Shown: positions 18,011-27,002 of the stretch, piece by piece | How positions within the stretch are numbered: position 1 is the stretch's first letter | Layout: each line of letters begins with the position of its first letter | Origin: Kistimonas sp964291505 | GTDB lineage: Bacteria > Pseudomonadota > Gammaproteobacteria > Pseudomonadales > Endozoicomonadaceae | NCBI GenBank assembly: GCA_964291505.2 | Contig: OZ220216.1 | Coordinates: 2,232,001-2,296,000, forward strand | Length of the DNA: 64,000 nt | Direction of reading: 5' to 3' | Translations under genes and position numbers: made by a program | Notes under the pieces: generated by a model | Database searches by the model: none | Told to the model about the DNA's origin: nothing | The model's input: only the letters and a program-made list of their open reading frames with translations

Positions 18011-18202
18011 TTAGACGCGAAGCATCCGCTCAACCAGCGGCTTGTCCGCAGGGCACACCAGATTGGTGCCACGCAGCTGACGCTTACGCTTGGTGGTCAT
18101 CTTGGTCAGGATGTGGCTCTTGAAGGCTGACTTACGCTTGAAACCGCTGGCGGTTTTCTTGAAGCGCTTGGCAGCTCCGCTTTTGGTCTTCATCTTAGGC
18201 AT
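18011..18202 (-). CDS. rpmI: 50S ribosomal protein L35
   Basis: The 63-residue protein starts MPKMKTKSGAAKRFKKT, the standard L35 N-terminus, and ends LVERMLRV. It is a basic large-subunit protein of full length. It lies between infC and rplT; the 142-base spacer before it contains a hairpin followed by T residues and, in the E. coli counterpart, this leader carries the L20 autoregulatory site. Confidence 0.98.
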   Translation of the reverse strand: MPKMKTKSGAAKRFKKTASGFKRKSAFKSHILTKMTTKRKRQLRGTNLVCPADKPLVERMLRV

Positions 18203-18290
18203 TGCTAAAACTCCGCATTTGGGCGATCGGTCCCACTTCCGGGGAAGGGTTAACCCGATGCCGATTTGAGTAAAAAAACAAAGTATTCCA

Positions 18291-18330
18291 GAAAAAGGAA
18301 ACCTGCCCGACCGTGAGACCGGACAGGTTT
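18291..18330 (-). terminator. intercistronic hairpin with T-run between infC and rpmI
   Basis: Read leftward, AAACCTG (18330-18324) pairs with CAGGTTT (18305-18299), with further CCG/CGG pairing inside, and is followed by CCTTTTTC. It may act as an attenuator or partial terminator, letting L35-L20 be expressed at a level different from IF3. Distance from the infC stop is about 15 bases. Confidence 0.5.
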
Positions 18331-18344
18331 ACCGGTTTACCGAA

Positions 18345-18890
18345 TTACTTTTTCTTTCGGGGTCCAAGGATCATGATCAGTTGACGGCCTTCCATCTTCG
18401 GACGCTGTTCCACGACACCCACTTCTTCCAGGTCCTTTTCAACCCGGTTGAGGAGTTCCATGCCCAGCTCCTGGTGAGCCATCTCCCGACCGCGGTATCG
18501 CAGCGATACCTTGGCCTTGTTGCCCTCTTCAAGGAAACGTATCAGGTTGCGCAGTTTTACCTGATAATCCCCTTCTTCAGTCCCCGGACGGAATTTGACT
18601 TCCTTCACCTGGGTCTGCTGCTGCTTCTTCTTGGCAATCGCTTTCTGTTTCTTTGTTTCGTACAGATGCTTGCCATAATCCATGATTTTACAGACCGGTG
18701 GCTCGCTGGTCGCGTTGATTTCCACCAGGTCCAGTCCAGCACTAACGGCCTGCTCAAGAGCGTCACGGAATGCGACTATGCCGACCTGCTGGCCATCAGC
18801 GCCTATCAGACGTACTTCTTTTGCACGAATATTCTGATTAATCGGTGCAGCAGGTGCCTGCCGCCGATCCCGTGGGTTAGGACGTTTAAT
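18345..18890 (-). CDS. infC: translation initiation factor IF-3 (AUU start)
   Basis: The clear IF-3 sequence includes the N-domain segment containing INQNIRAKEVRLI, the linker YETKKQKAIAKKKQQQTQVKE and the C-terminal KFRPGTEEGDYQVKL. No ATG, GTG or TTG fits the family's full length. An ATT at 18890-18888 does: it is preceded by AGGAG at eight bases and gives 181 residues, like the 180 of E. coli IF-3. AUU starts are the known basis of infC autoregulation, since IF-3 rejects non-canonical start codons. The gene begins 15 bases after thrS. Confidence 0.95.
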   Translation of the reverse strand: MKRPNPRDRRQAPAAPINQNIRAKEVRLIGADGQQVGIVAFRDALEQAVSAGLDLVEINATSEPPVCKIMDYGKHLYETKKQKAIAKKKQQQTQVKEVKFRPGTEEGDYQVKLRNLIRFLEEGNKAKVSLRYRGREMAHQELGMELLNRVEKDLEEVGVVEQRPKMEGRQLIMILGPRKKK

Positions 18891-18905
18891 TGCTATATCT
18901 CCTGT

Positions 18906-20840
18906 TTATTCGTCGGAAGCCGTCGCTACACGGCCACGTCTGGCAATCTCTGCCGCTAGCATTCCCTGGAATGCTTCAATCGTCATGGAACCAAGGTCTT
19001 CCCCGGAGCGCGTACGGACGGCGACAGTGCCGGATTCTACTTCCTTATCCCCTACAACAACGAGATAAGGTACACGTTCAATCGTGTGCTGGCGGATTTT
19101 AAAGCCGATCTTCTCATTTCTCAAGTCCGCTTTTACCCGGAAACCCTGTTCTTTAAGGGTTTTTTCCACTCCGGTGACGTAATCGGCCTGTGCATCGGTG
19201 ATGTTCAGCACCGCGACCTGCACAGGCGCCAGCCAAACCGGGAACCGGCCTTCATAATGTTCAATCAGAATACCGATGAAGCGTTCGAAGGAGCCCAGGA
19301 TTGCACGGTGCAGCATGACCGGGGTCTTACGCTCGCCATCTTCATCGACATACTCGGCACCCAGTCGACCCGGCATGGAGAAATCCACCTGCACCGTACC
19401 GCACTGCCAGACACGACCCAGGCAGTCCTTCAGGGAGAACTCAATCTTCGGGCCGTAGAACGCACCTTCACCGGGCAGTTCCTCCCAGGGCAGACCTTTC
19501 GCATCCAGCGCTTCAGCCAGTGCTTTTTCCGCTTTATCCCAGCTTTCATCAGAACCGACCCGCTTCTCGGGACGCGTGGAAAGCTTGTAGATCAGATTCT
19601 CGAAACCAAAGTCATCGTAAACTTCGTGCAGGAAGTCGATGAAGTCAGACACTTCATTCTGGATCTGGTCTTCGGTCACAAAGATATGCGCATCATCCTG
19701 AACAAATCCGCGCACACGCATGATCCCGTGCAACGCACCGGACGGCTCGTTACGGTGGCAGGAACCGAATTCCGCCAGACGCAACGGCAGGTCACGGTAG
19801 CTGCGCAGCCCCTGATTGAACACCTGCACGTGGCAGGGGCAGTTCATTGGCTTGATGGCAAAATCGTGGTTTTCGGAACTCGTTGTGAACATGTCGTCCT
19901 TGAACTTGTCCCAGTGACCGGATTTTTCCCACAGACTGCGATCAACAACCTGCGGCGTTTTAATCTCCAGATAGCCATGATCACGCTGCTTCTGGCGCAT
20001 GTACTGCTCCAGCACCTGGTAGATGGTCCAGCCGTTCGGATGCCAGAACACCATGCCTGGCGCTTCTTCCTGCAGGTGGAACAGATCCAGCTTCTTCGCC
20101 AGCTTACGGTGATCCCGCTTTTCCGCTTCTTCAATACGCTTGATGTACGCTTTCAGCTCTTTCTTATCGCCCCAGGCGGTACCATAGACACGGGTCAACA
20201 TCTTGTTCTTGTTATCGCCCCGCCAGTAGGCACCGGCCAGCTTGGTCAGCTTGAACGCTTTCAGGAAACGGGTATTGGGCACGTGGGGACCACGACACAT
20301 ATCAACGTATTCTTCATGGTGGTACAGACCGACCTGCTCAACGGAATCATCCATCTCGTCGATGATTTCCATCTTGTAGGTTTCACCACGTTCTTCAAAA
20401 ATACGACGAGCTTCTGCTTTGGGCGTCCATTTCTTGATCACGTCGTAGCTTTTGCTGATCAGATCCTGCATACGCTTTTCCAGCACCTGCAGGTCTTCCG
20501 GCGTGAAGGGCTCATCAGTATCGATGTCGTAATAGAAACCTTCCTCGATCACCGGGCCAATTGCCATTTTGGCATTTGGACGCAGCTGCTTGACTGCATG
20601 ACCAATCAAGTGCGCGCAGGAATGGCGGATAATCTCCAGACCTTCCGGGTCGCGGGGGGTAATGATCGCGAGTTCAGCATCATCGCTGATGGTTTCACAG
20701 GCATCCATCAGCTGGCCGTTCACACGACCGGCCAGGGTGGACTTGGCCAGGCCGGGACCGATATCGGCAGCCACATCCAGGATGCTCAAAGGGTTGTCGT
20801 ATTGGCGCTTGCTACCGTCAGGAAGGGTAATTACGGGCAT
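18906..20840 (-). CDS. thrS: threonyl-tRNA synthetase
   Basis: The 644-residue protein has the full ThrRS layout: an N-terminal TGS domain (MPVITLPDGSKRQYDNPLS), the editing domain with HSCAHLIGHAVKQL near residue 74, the class II catalytic core with the zinc cysteine in MNCPCHVQVF near residue 334, and the C-terminal anticodon-binding domain from about residue 540. It charges tRNA-Thr with threonine. AAGGA lies six bases before the ATG. It heads the thrS-infC-rpmI-rplT operon behind a strong promoter at 21001-21028. A long opposite-strand frame over the gene is its shadow. Confidence 0.98.
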   Translation of the reverse strand: MPVITLPDGSKRQYDNPLSILDVAADIGPGLAKSTLAGRVNGQLMDACETISDDAELAIITPRDPEGLEIIRHSCAHLIGHAVKQLRPNAKMAIGPVIEEGFYYDIDTDEPFTPEDLQVLEKRMQDLISKSYDVIKKWTPKAEARRIFEERGETYKMEIIDEMDDSVEQVGLYHHEEYVDMCRGPHVPNTRFLKAFKLTKLAGAYWRGDNKNKMLTRVYGTAWGDKKELKAYIKRIEEAEKRDHRKLAKKLDLFHLQEEAPGMVFWHPNGWTIYQVLEQYMRQKQRDHGYLEIKTPQVVDRSLWEKSGHWDKFKDDMFTTSSENHDFAIKPMNCPCHVQVFNQGLRSYRDLPLRLAEFGSCHRNEPSGALHGIMRVRGFVQDDAHIFVTEDQIQNEVSDFIDFLHEVYDDFGFENLIYKLSTRPEKRVGSDESWDKAEKALAEALDAKGLPWEELPGEGAFYGPKIEFSLKDCLGRVWQCGTVQVDFSMPGRLGAEYVDEDGERKTPVMLHRAILGSFERFIGILIEHYEGRFPVWLAPVQVAVLNITDAQADYVTGVEKTLKEQGFRVKADLRNEKIGFKIRQHTIERVPYLVVVGDKEVESGTVAVRTRSGEDLGSMTIEAFQGMLAAEIARRGRVATASDE

Positions 20841-21000
20841 CAGGGGTCCTTACTGTTATCAGTGGCGACCCGTACCAAGGGCCGCATGAGGCTCAACGTT
20901 TTGCCTACCGAAATAATGACTGCCACCTGAAGCATCACACTCACAGGCCACAGAAAAATAAAAGCAATTAAATCAGACAGGCAGGCATACAAAAGAAGTT

Positions 21001-21028
21001 GTTATACGGACTGCAGAAAAATTGTCAA
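21001..21028 (-). promoter_or_regulatory. sigma-70 promoter of the thrS operon
   Basis: On the leftward strand a perfect TTGACA (21028-21023) is followed after 16 bases by TATAAC (21006-21001). It lies about 160 bases before thrS, leaving a long 5' leader in which translational control of thrS could act, as in E. coli. No T-box-like structure was recognised. Confidence 0.75.
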
Positions 21029-21102
21029 CCGCAAACCTTGGAATTGGTAAAAATGAAGCCGCCATCCCTTGTGCATCCTGCGGAAAACCGACATCACAAT
21101 CC

Positions 21103-22095
21103 CTACCAGACTGTGCGCACTTTTCGACTCATACCCGGTGATGGATAGCGATCCATCGTCTCAGCAGTCACCAGCGCTACTGGCGTATACTGGTTGCCCA
21201 TGCAATTACCCATGGCTTTATTAATACCGTAAATACCCTGCTTTTCAGGAAACCACTCTACCGTCGCCAACAGCTGACCATTACGCAACCAAGGGCGCGC
21301 TGACATCAGGTTATCAAACCCTGTCACCAAAATCTGGTTTTGCCGGCCAGCTGCCTCAATCGCCATCAGGGCGCCAACCGCCATATTGTCTCCGGCAGCA
21401 GCAATCCCTTTCAGATTCGGGTATTTCTTCAACCACCCAGCGACAATCTTTTCCGCTTGATCTTTTTGCCAACCTGCAGCTTCTATGGCAACCACTTTCA
21501 ATCCCGCCGCCTTGAGTGCATGACGAAAGCCCGTCACCCGTTCAAAGGAACTGGTATCCCCCGGCCGTCCCGCCAGTATGGCCACCTGATCACCCTTCGA
21601 AAGACGACTAGCCAGTAACTCCGCCACGTCTTTTGCCGCCGCCCGGTTATCCGGGCCAACCCACGGAATAACCAGTTGTTTATTACCCATCAACCGGGTA
21701 TCCAGACGACTGCCTATATTGACGACACACACGCCCTGCTTCCTGGCCTGAAGCAGTTCAGGCAACAATGCCTGATCATCGGCGGGCGCCAGAACAATAC
21801 CCGACACATGACCTGCCAGTAATTGCCGTAAGAAAGCGCGCTGCACGGCGACATCCCCTTCCTGCAGTGCACCACCGGCATTGAGACGAAAAGGTGACTG
21901 GCCAGACTGCTGGTACGTTCTCGCCGTATTTTCTACCGATTGGTAGAACTGACCATCCAGGCCATGCAAAACCAACCCGATCACCGGTTGCGGTTCGGCG
22001 TTTTTCCCTGCGGATGGCTGTCCATGATCGACAGCCATGGCTTCAGCGCTGCAATAAAGACATATAGCCAGCGTGTACCTGCTGATGAACCTCAT
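21103..22095 (-). CDS. stand-alone periplasmic sugar-binding-like protein
   Basis: The 330-residue protein has a signal peptide (cut after about residue 22, near SAEAMA) and a type I periplasmic binding fold of the ribose/galactose-binding kind: GLVLHGLDGQFYQSVE, SGIVLAPADDQAL, a hinge strand WVGPDNRAAAKDVAELL, and KGIAAAGDNMAVGALMAIEAAG with ILVTGFDN. The ligand could be a sugar or a signal of the LuxP/AI-2 type; the sequence does not decide. No ABC permease or ATPase gene lies beside it, so it may pair with a distant transporter or with a receptor. The ATG at 22095 is preferred over the adjacent upstream GTG. Confidence 0.82.
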   Translation of the reverse strand: MRFISRYTLAICLYCSAEAMAVDHGQPSAGKNAEPQPVIGLVLHGLDGQFYQSVENTARTYQQSGQSPFRLNAGGALQEGDVAVQRAFLRQLLAGHVSGIVLAPADDQALLPELLQARKQGVCVVNIGSRLDTRLMGNKQLVIPWVGPDNRAAAKDVAELLASRLSKGDQVAILAGRPGDTSSFERVTGFRHALKAAGLKVVAIEAAGWQKDQAEKIVAGWLKKYPNLKGIAAAGDNMAVGALMAIEAAGRQNQILVTGFDNLMSARPWLRNGQLLATVEWFPEKQGIYGINKAMGNCMGNQYTPVALVTAETMDRYPSPGMSRKVRTVW

Positions 22096-22306
22096 CACTT
22101 TCTCACACCAGGCTTGCTCAGGAGCTTACAGTGTAGCCTGCAAATCAACAGACAAGCCGCTAACACGCGTTGACTGTCGTATTAAACCGTTGGAAGTCAT
22201 GCCCCTGTACACGTGTTTTCTAAACTGCCGCTGCCTTTTGTCCGTATAGTGTATTATCCCGCTACTGATACAATGCCCACACCATGATCATTGCTGACCT
22301 GAATAA

Positions 22307-23422
22307 ATGAGCCAAAAACGCCCGAACACTGACAATTACCTGGATATTTTCCTGAACGACCGCCCGCTCATGGACGTCCGTGCACCGGTGGAATTCAGCA
22401 AAGGTGCGTTTGCCCATTCAACCAACCTGCCATTGATCAATGACCGGGAACGGGAACAGGTTGGCATCCGCTACAAACACGAAGGACAGGCCGCCGCCAT
22501 TGCCCTGGGCAATGAACTGGTGTGTGGCAAGGAACGTGACGCACGAATAGAAGGTTGGATGCAGCATGTCCAGACCAATCCGGAGGGCTACCTCTATTGT
22601 TTCCGTGGCGGACTGCGCTCACATACTGTGCAGGCCTGGCTTCGGGAACAGGGTATTGACTATCCGCTGGTCACGGGCGGTTACAAGGCCCTGCGCCGAT
22701 TCCTGATTGATGAAATGGAAGAATCTATCAAACAGTGTCGTTTTTTCATCCTGAGCGGCAAAACCGGCACCGGTAAAACACGACTACTGACAACCCTTTC
22801 TGGCCATGTCGACCTGGAAGGCATAGCCAACCACCGGGGCTCCAGCTTCGGACGCCGCATTGGCGGCCAGCCCAACCAGATTGATTTTGAAAACGCCCTG
22901 TCTGTCGCGCTGTTGAAGGAACGGCATTTCAGGACGGGTACGGTCATTCTGGAAGATGAGAGCAAGCTGATTGGCCGCTGCAGCCTTAGCCAGGAATTCC
23001 GGGAAAAGATGCAGCTCGCTCCCATTCTGCTTCTGGAAGAAGACCTTGAGTACCGCGTGCAGATTACCCTTGAGGAATACGTGGAAGAAAATCTCAAAGA
23101 GAATATTGCCGCCTATGGGGAAGAAGGTTTTGAGCGTTATGCCGAAGCACTTCTGGCCAGCCTGGACAGAATTCGCAAACGTCTGGGCGGCGCCCGCCAT
23201 CAGGAGCTGCGCGCGATCATGGAGCAGGCACTGGCAGAACAGCGCAACGGTTCCATTGAGCGTCACAGAGAGTGGATTCGCACGCTATTGGCTGACTATT
23301 ACGACCCCATGTACGAGTACCAGCTAGGTAACAAACAAGGTGAAGTCGTACTGAAAGGTGACCGTAATACCATTCGTGAGTGGGTGGCAGAATATCTGCC
23401 CCAGCAAAGCGCAGCCGCATAA
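22307..23422 (+). CDS. selU: tRNA 2-selenouridine synthase
   Basis: The 371-residue protein has an N-terminal rhodanese domain with LMDVRAPVEFSKGAF and the active-site cysteine in YLYCFRGGLRS near residue 96, and a C-terminal P-loop domain with LSGKTGTGKTRLL near residue 149. This combination defines SelU (MnmH), which converts the 2-thiouridine of the tRNA wobble position to 2-selenouridine through a geranylated intermediate using selenophosphate. The rest, including ANHRGSSFG, is as in the family. It implies selenophosphate synthase elsewhere in the genome. It converges with mdtI across a perfect hairpin. Confidence 0.93.
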   Translation: MSQKRPNTDNYLDIFLNDRPLMDVRAPVEFSKGAFAHSTNLPLINDREREQVGIRYKHEGQAAAIALGNELVCGKERDARIEGWMQHVQTNPEGYLYCFRGGLRSHTVQAWLREQGIDYPLVTGGYKALRRFLIDEMEESIKQCRFFILSGKTGTGKTRLLTTLSGHVDLEGIANHRGSSFGRRIGGQPNQIDFENALSVALLKERHFRTGTVILEDESKLIGRCSLSQEFREKMQLAPILLLEEDLEYRVQITLEEYVEENLKENIAAYGEEGFERYAEALLASLDRIRKRLGGARHQELRAIMEQALAEQRNGSIERHREWIRTLLADYYDPMYEYQLGNKQGEVVLKGDRNTIREWVAEYLPQQSAAA

Positions 23423-23430
23423 GCGACGAA

Positions 23431-23461
23431 AGGCGTACTGCACTACTCACGCAGTACGCCT
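23431..23461. terminator. convergent-gene hairpin
   Basis: A perfect 11-base inverted repeat, AGGCGTACTGC (23431-23441) and GCAGTACGCCT (23451-23461), with a nine-base loop lies between the selU and mdtI stops. There is no T-run rightward and only a short one leftward, so it may stop transcription weakly or protect 3' ends. Confidence 0.55.
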
Positions 23462-23494
23462 CAACAGAACACGTTCAGATCACCATCATCCGGT

Positions 23495-23827
23495 CTACAT
23501 GGCCAACTTCATGGCCAGCAGTCCTCCCAGCGTAAACGCAATACCGAGTACTTTCACTGGATGCAGCGTCTCATGGAAAAACAACCGACCAATAATCGCG
23601 GTTGCAATAATCCCGAGGCCACCCCAAACCGCATAAGCAACACTGAGATCAATATGGCGTATGGCCAGGGCCAGGAAACCAAACGCGGCAATCTGAACCA
23701 CCATCACCGCCAAAGCCAGTAGCTTGTGACGGAAACCGTCAGACAGTTTGGTCATGACATTACCCAGCACATCACACGCTGAGGCTGCCACAACCAGCAT
23801 CAAGGCAATAACAGGCACATTATTCAT
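23495..23827 (-). CDS. mdtI: SMR family transporter subunit, MdtI-like
   Basis: The 110-residue protein has four membrane spans and MdtI-like segments KLSDGFRHK and IDLSVAYAVWGGLGIIATA. With MdtJ it forms a heterodimeric small multidrug resistance pump that exports spermidine in E. coli. The membrane-embedded acidic residue of span 1, usually glutamate in the SMR family, reads as aspartate here (ASACDVLGNV). Its ATG overlaps the last base of the mdtJ stop codon, so the two are coupled, as expected for a paired SMR system. Confidence 0.85.
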   Translation of the reverse strand: MNNVPVIALMLVVAASACDVLGNVMTKLSDGFRHKLLALAVMVVQIAAFGFLALAIRHIDLSVAYAVWGGLGIIATAIIGRLFFHETLHPVKVLGIAFTLGGLLAMKLAM

Positions 23828-24237
23828 TATGCTGCCCCCTCCATGCGCATGGATGACGTAGTCACGTCTCTGGAATGTGTATCCAATGAACTGCTGTTGT
23901 CGTCAGAATTTTCCGCCAACTTTTCCCCAAGGTTCATCAGCACCAGTCCGGTCAACAAGCAGCCGATGGCAACCAGCTTCCAGGTCGAGAAGGTTTCGTG
24001 GAAGAAAAGCCAGGAGATCCCACTGATCAACAGCAGGCCAACCCCTTCCCACATGGTATAGGCCAGTGCCAGGGGGATTTTTCGAACCGCCTGCGCCAAA
24101 CAGTAATAAGACAGAGAAATAAGAACCGCCATGGCGCCATAACCCAGCCAGGGGTTCTGTTCAGCCGCGAGTTTCATAAACGAAGTGCTGGCCACTTCGG
24201 TCACAATCGCCGCCAGCAGCATAAGCCAGTAATACAT
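23827..24237 (-). CDS. mdtJ: SMR family transporter subunit, MdtJ-like
   Basis: The 136-residue protein has four spans, the span-1 glutamate in AIVTEVASTSFMKLA and the MdtJ-like LALAYTMWEGVGLLLISGISWLFF. A polar C-terminal tail of about 30 residues (LAENSDDNSSSLDTHS) exceeds that of the partner, as in E. coli MdtJ. It is the first gene of an mdtJ-mdtI pair predicted to export spermidine or similar polyamines across the inner membrane. The region ahead of it can form several hairpins. Confidence 0.85.
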   Translation of the reverse strand: MYYWLMLLAAIVTEVASTSFMKLAAEQNPWLGYGAMAVLISLSYYCLAQAVRKIPLALAYTMWEGVGLLLISGISWLFFHETFSTWKLVAIGCLLTGLVLMNLGEKLAENSDDNSSSLDTHSRDVTTSSMRMEGAA

Positions 24238-24293
24238 GATGACACCTGCGTCACACAGTAGTTAATTGTTTTGAACGAATAAGAGAAACGGCA

Positions 24294-24345
24294 GGTAAGC
24301 CTGCAAGGCTTATCCACCCGGTGAGCAGGTGGTGAGCTAAAGCTC
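24294..24345 (-). promoter_or_regulatory. possible structured leader upstream of mdtJ
   Basis: Three adjacent hairpins can form: an eight-pair stem around TAAGCC/GGCTTA (24294-24314), CCACC/GGTGG (24314-24332) and GAGCT/AGCTC (24334-24345). They lie 57-108 bases before the mdtJ ATG. They lack the ACGR loops of guanidine-II riboswitches. Whether the region is transcribed is unknown. Confidence 0.3.
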
Positions 24346-24513
24346 TGAGCGCCAGTAGCGTTCAGCTTTGTGGAAGGCGAGAAGACTGTACATCGAATAC
24401 ATACTCAATCAGTGAATGGGTAATCCCACTGACTGCAGAGCGTAACCGTTGCGGTCAAACACTGCAATGGCGGGGAATACGGTAAAAACACCCGCCATGC
24501 TTGCCATGAAAGA

Positions 24514-26919
24514 TCAGCGTCGTTTTCCTACCTGCAGGATAGCCGGTGGTTTTGCCCACAACACCCGGTATTTGCCTGTACGTTGTGAGACTTCGATTTC
24601 CTGGTTGGCATCCAGGTTTTCAATCACGGTTTCCTGTAGATCCCGGTTAGGCCATCGAATGACGACCTTGTCCACCTCTGTATGTTTGGCAAGACCAAAA
24701 TGCAACACCAGGGAATTCGTTGCGCCAAACTGTCCGCCGGACTGCACTTCCTTCACCTGCAACATATCATCGGCATAGAGCGTGACTCTTGCACCGACTG
24801 CCATAGCATTGGTATCCGGCAGTTCCGCCTTGAGCTTTATCCTAAGCCAATGATTGTCATTGCCCTTGTTGCGCAATAATAAACTGGGCCAGAGGTCACC
24901 AGGAGCTGCTCCGCCGTTGTTGGTCGCCACATCCAGAAAACCATCATGGTCAAAATCGGTAAAGGCGGAGCCATGGCCTTTGCCAAACAGTGACAACATC
25001 TCAAACGGAGTTATGTTGGTGAAGGTATCGTCACCATTGTTTTCATAAAACAGGAACGGTTCAGCCTGCTGCATATAGGGACCACCAGCGCCAAACAGCA
25101 AATCTTCATAGCCGTCATTATTCCAGTCGCCATGATTGGAGCCCATCATGCCTAACGGGATAAATCGGGAAGATGCAGCAATATTGGTGAATGTGCCGTC
25201 ACCGTTATTTTTGAAGATCGTGGTGGCTGAATGCCATTCCCGCTCAGAATACCCTTCATCCGCCAGTAAGTTGCTGCACGTGCAGATAGGGCCAAACCCC
25301 CACTTTTCATCAGATGACACCACGTACTGCCCGGCAAACAGATCCATATGACCGTCATTGTTGTAGTCGAACATAAAGGACATATAGCCCTTCTGACCTA
25401 ACTGCTCGCCCAAACCGGCCTCTTCACTGACATCGGTAAAGGTACCATCCTGGTTATTGCGATAGAGCCACTTCGCATCCCAACCCTGGGCCCAGATATC
25501 TGGCCAGCCATCATTGTTATAATCCCCGAAACTGATGCCTACTGTTGCTTTTGTCCTGAGTCCGGCACGAACTGTGGTGTTTTCATACGTACCATCGCCC
25601 CGATTCCGATAAAGACGATTCGGCCCCCAGTTATCAGCAATAACAATGTCAAGATAACCATCGAGATCGTAATCTGACCAGGCCACCACCATGCCGGAAC
25701 CTTCGTTATGAGCAAGCCCTGACGGCTCAGTGATATCCTTGAAGGTCAGGTCACCCATATTTTTGAGTACCTGGGTCGGGCCGGGGCCATCGTAGTTGCA
25801 ACAATGCCTGAACAGATCCGGTCGTCCATCGTTATCCACATCACCCGCACTGAAAATGATCGGGCTACCAAGATTGGCCACCAGATCTTCTGCCGGTATC
25901 TTGCGAAAAGCCCTTCCCTTCAGGTTCTTATAGACTTGGGGCGGCATGTATTTTCGTTCCCAGACCAGCTCATCCCAGTTGTCGTTATCCAGGTCAATGA
26001 ATGAGATGGAGCCAGTGCCTCCCCAGCGATCAATACCCATCGCCTCAGTAACATCTTCAAACGGAAATGACTCCCAATCCCGGTAGGGAAAGAGGTTGCG
26101 AATAGAGGATTTTTCGAAAACACCGGAATCAGGTTCATCCAGAAAACGCCGTCCCTGTAATCCCAGTTCAATCAACATCACATGCCAGCGGGTATCCAAC
26201 ACTGAGTCGGTCAATAAACGGTTGGCACGTACACCATAGGGATACGCTTCCCGGTATTGTCCCAGCCGGAAATAGGCCTGGCTGATAGCAAAAATGATTG
26301 AACCGTTCTGCTCTGCTACCGGGTTGTACTGACCTGATGGTCCATACAATGCCAGTACTGTCTTGAACTCTCCCAGGTACATCAGCAACCAGGCATAATT
26401 CTCCAGAGCCTTGACCTGATCGCTGTCGGACAACTGTTCAATGTAGGTTGCAATTTTCTTCTGCAGGACATCGCGCCGTGCATAGTAATCCGCCTCATGC
26501 ATGAAGCAAACAATACCGGGAAAAGGTTCGTCGCGGATGACAATGTTACTGATGATGTTACGGATATAATGCTCATCCGCTGTATCAGCCTCAGCACTGG
26601 ACGCCTTGCAGTTATCGTAAATTTGCGTCGGGAAAAAATTCTGTGATTTCGGTGTTCTGGGCAAATCTGCCGTATTCACAGTGGCAACAGCACCAATCAG
26701 AAAAGGGTCATCCCAATCGTTATGAGTCACAGCAGGCGCAACAATGGTTTCCGACGGACTGACAAAACCATCGCCAGGCACAGAAGTACTGTCACGCTGT
26801 TCCTCGGCATGATCATGGTTTTCATGTGCTTTTGCCTGAGGCAACACACAAACCAAAGACAGTAGAAAACCAGCAAAGATCAGAAGGTAACGGCGACCGG
26901 CAACCAGATAATCATCCAT
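24514..26919 (-). CDS. secreted FG-GAP repeat and ASPIC/UnbV (CRTAC1-like) protein
   Basis: The roughly 801-residue protein has a signal peptide (YLLIFAGFLLSLVCVLPQAKA), a histidine/acid-rich start to the mature chain (HENHDHAEEQRD), a helical region, then at least seven FG-GAP/VCBS calcium-loop repeats (DVDNDGRPDLF, DYDLDGYLDIV, DYNNDGWPDIW, DYNNDGHMDLF, DWNNDGYEDLL, DFDHDGFLDVA), which form a beta-propeller. The end carries an ASPIC/UnbV domain (HWLRIKL, GARVTLYADD, VVIRWPNRD). Such CRTAC1-like proteins are usually extracellular or periplasmic; the role is unknown. The ATG at 26919 is preferred since AAGG lies seven bases upstream. It is divergent from patB. Confidence 0.87.
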   Translation of the reverse strand: MDDYLVAGRRYLLIFAGFLLSLVCVLPQAKAHENHDHAEEQRDSTSVPGDGFVSPSETIVAPAVTHNDWDDPFLIGAVATVNTADLPRTPKSQNFFPTQIYDNCKASSAEADTADEHYIRNIISNIVIRDEPFPGIVCFMHEADYYARRDVLQKKIATYIEQLSDSDQVKALENYAWLLMYLGEFKTVLALYGPSGQYNPVAEQNGSIIFAISQAYFRLGQYREAYPYGVRANRLLTDSVLDTRWHVMLIELGLQGRRFLDEPDSGVFEKSSIRNLFPYRDWESFPFEDVTEAMGIDRWGGTGSISFIDLDNDNWDELVWERKYMPPQVYKNLKGRAFRKIPAEDLVANLGSPIIFSAGDVDNDGRPDLFRHCCNYDGPGPTQVLKNMGDLTFKDITEPSGLAHNEGSGMVVAWSDYDLDGYLDIVIADNWGPNRLYRNRGDGTYENTTVRAGLRTKATVGISFGDYNNDGWPDIWAQGWDAKWLYRNNQDGTFTDVSEEAGLGEQLGQKGYMSFMFDYNNDGHMDLFAGQYVVSSDEKWGFGPICTCSNLLADEGYSEREWHSATTIFKNNGDGTFTNIAASSRFIPLGMMGSNHGDWNNDGYEDLLFGAGGPYMQQAEPFLFYENNGDDTFTNITPFEMLSLFGKGHGSAFTDFDHDGFLDVATNNGGAAPGDLWPSLLLRNKGNDNHWLRIKLKAELPDTNAMAVGARVTLYADDMLQVKEVQSGGQFGATNSLVLHFGLAKHTEVDKVVIRWPNRDLQETVIENLDANQEIEVSQRTGKYRVLWAKPPAILQVGKRR

Positions 26920-27002
26920 GAACACACCTTATCCTTGGAGCATTGGGTATCAATGTTATTAAAGCAGTCCATTGAAAAAGCGACACCCACAGAACGTCCG
27001 TG

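Noticed and set aside
19086..20930. 614-codon reading frame on the + strand opposite thrS
   Set aside because: It is the antisense shadow of the highly conserved thrS gene, shows low-complexity His/Gln/Leu content and no family features.
24294..24345. guanidine-II (mini-ykkC) riboswitch ahead of the SMR genes
   Set aside because: The hairpin loops do not carry the ACGR sequences that define it, so only an unclassified leader is reported.
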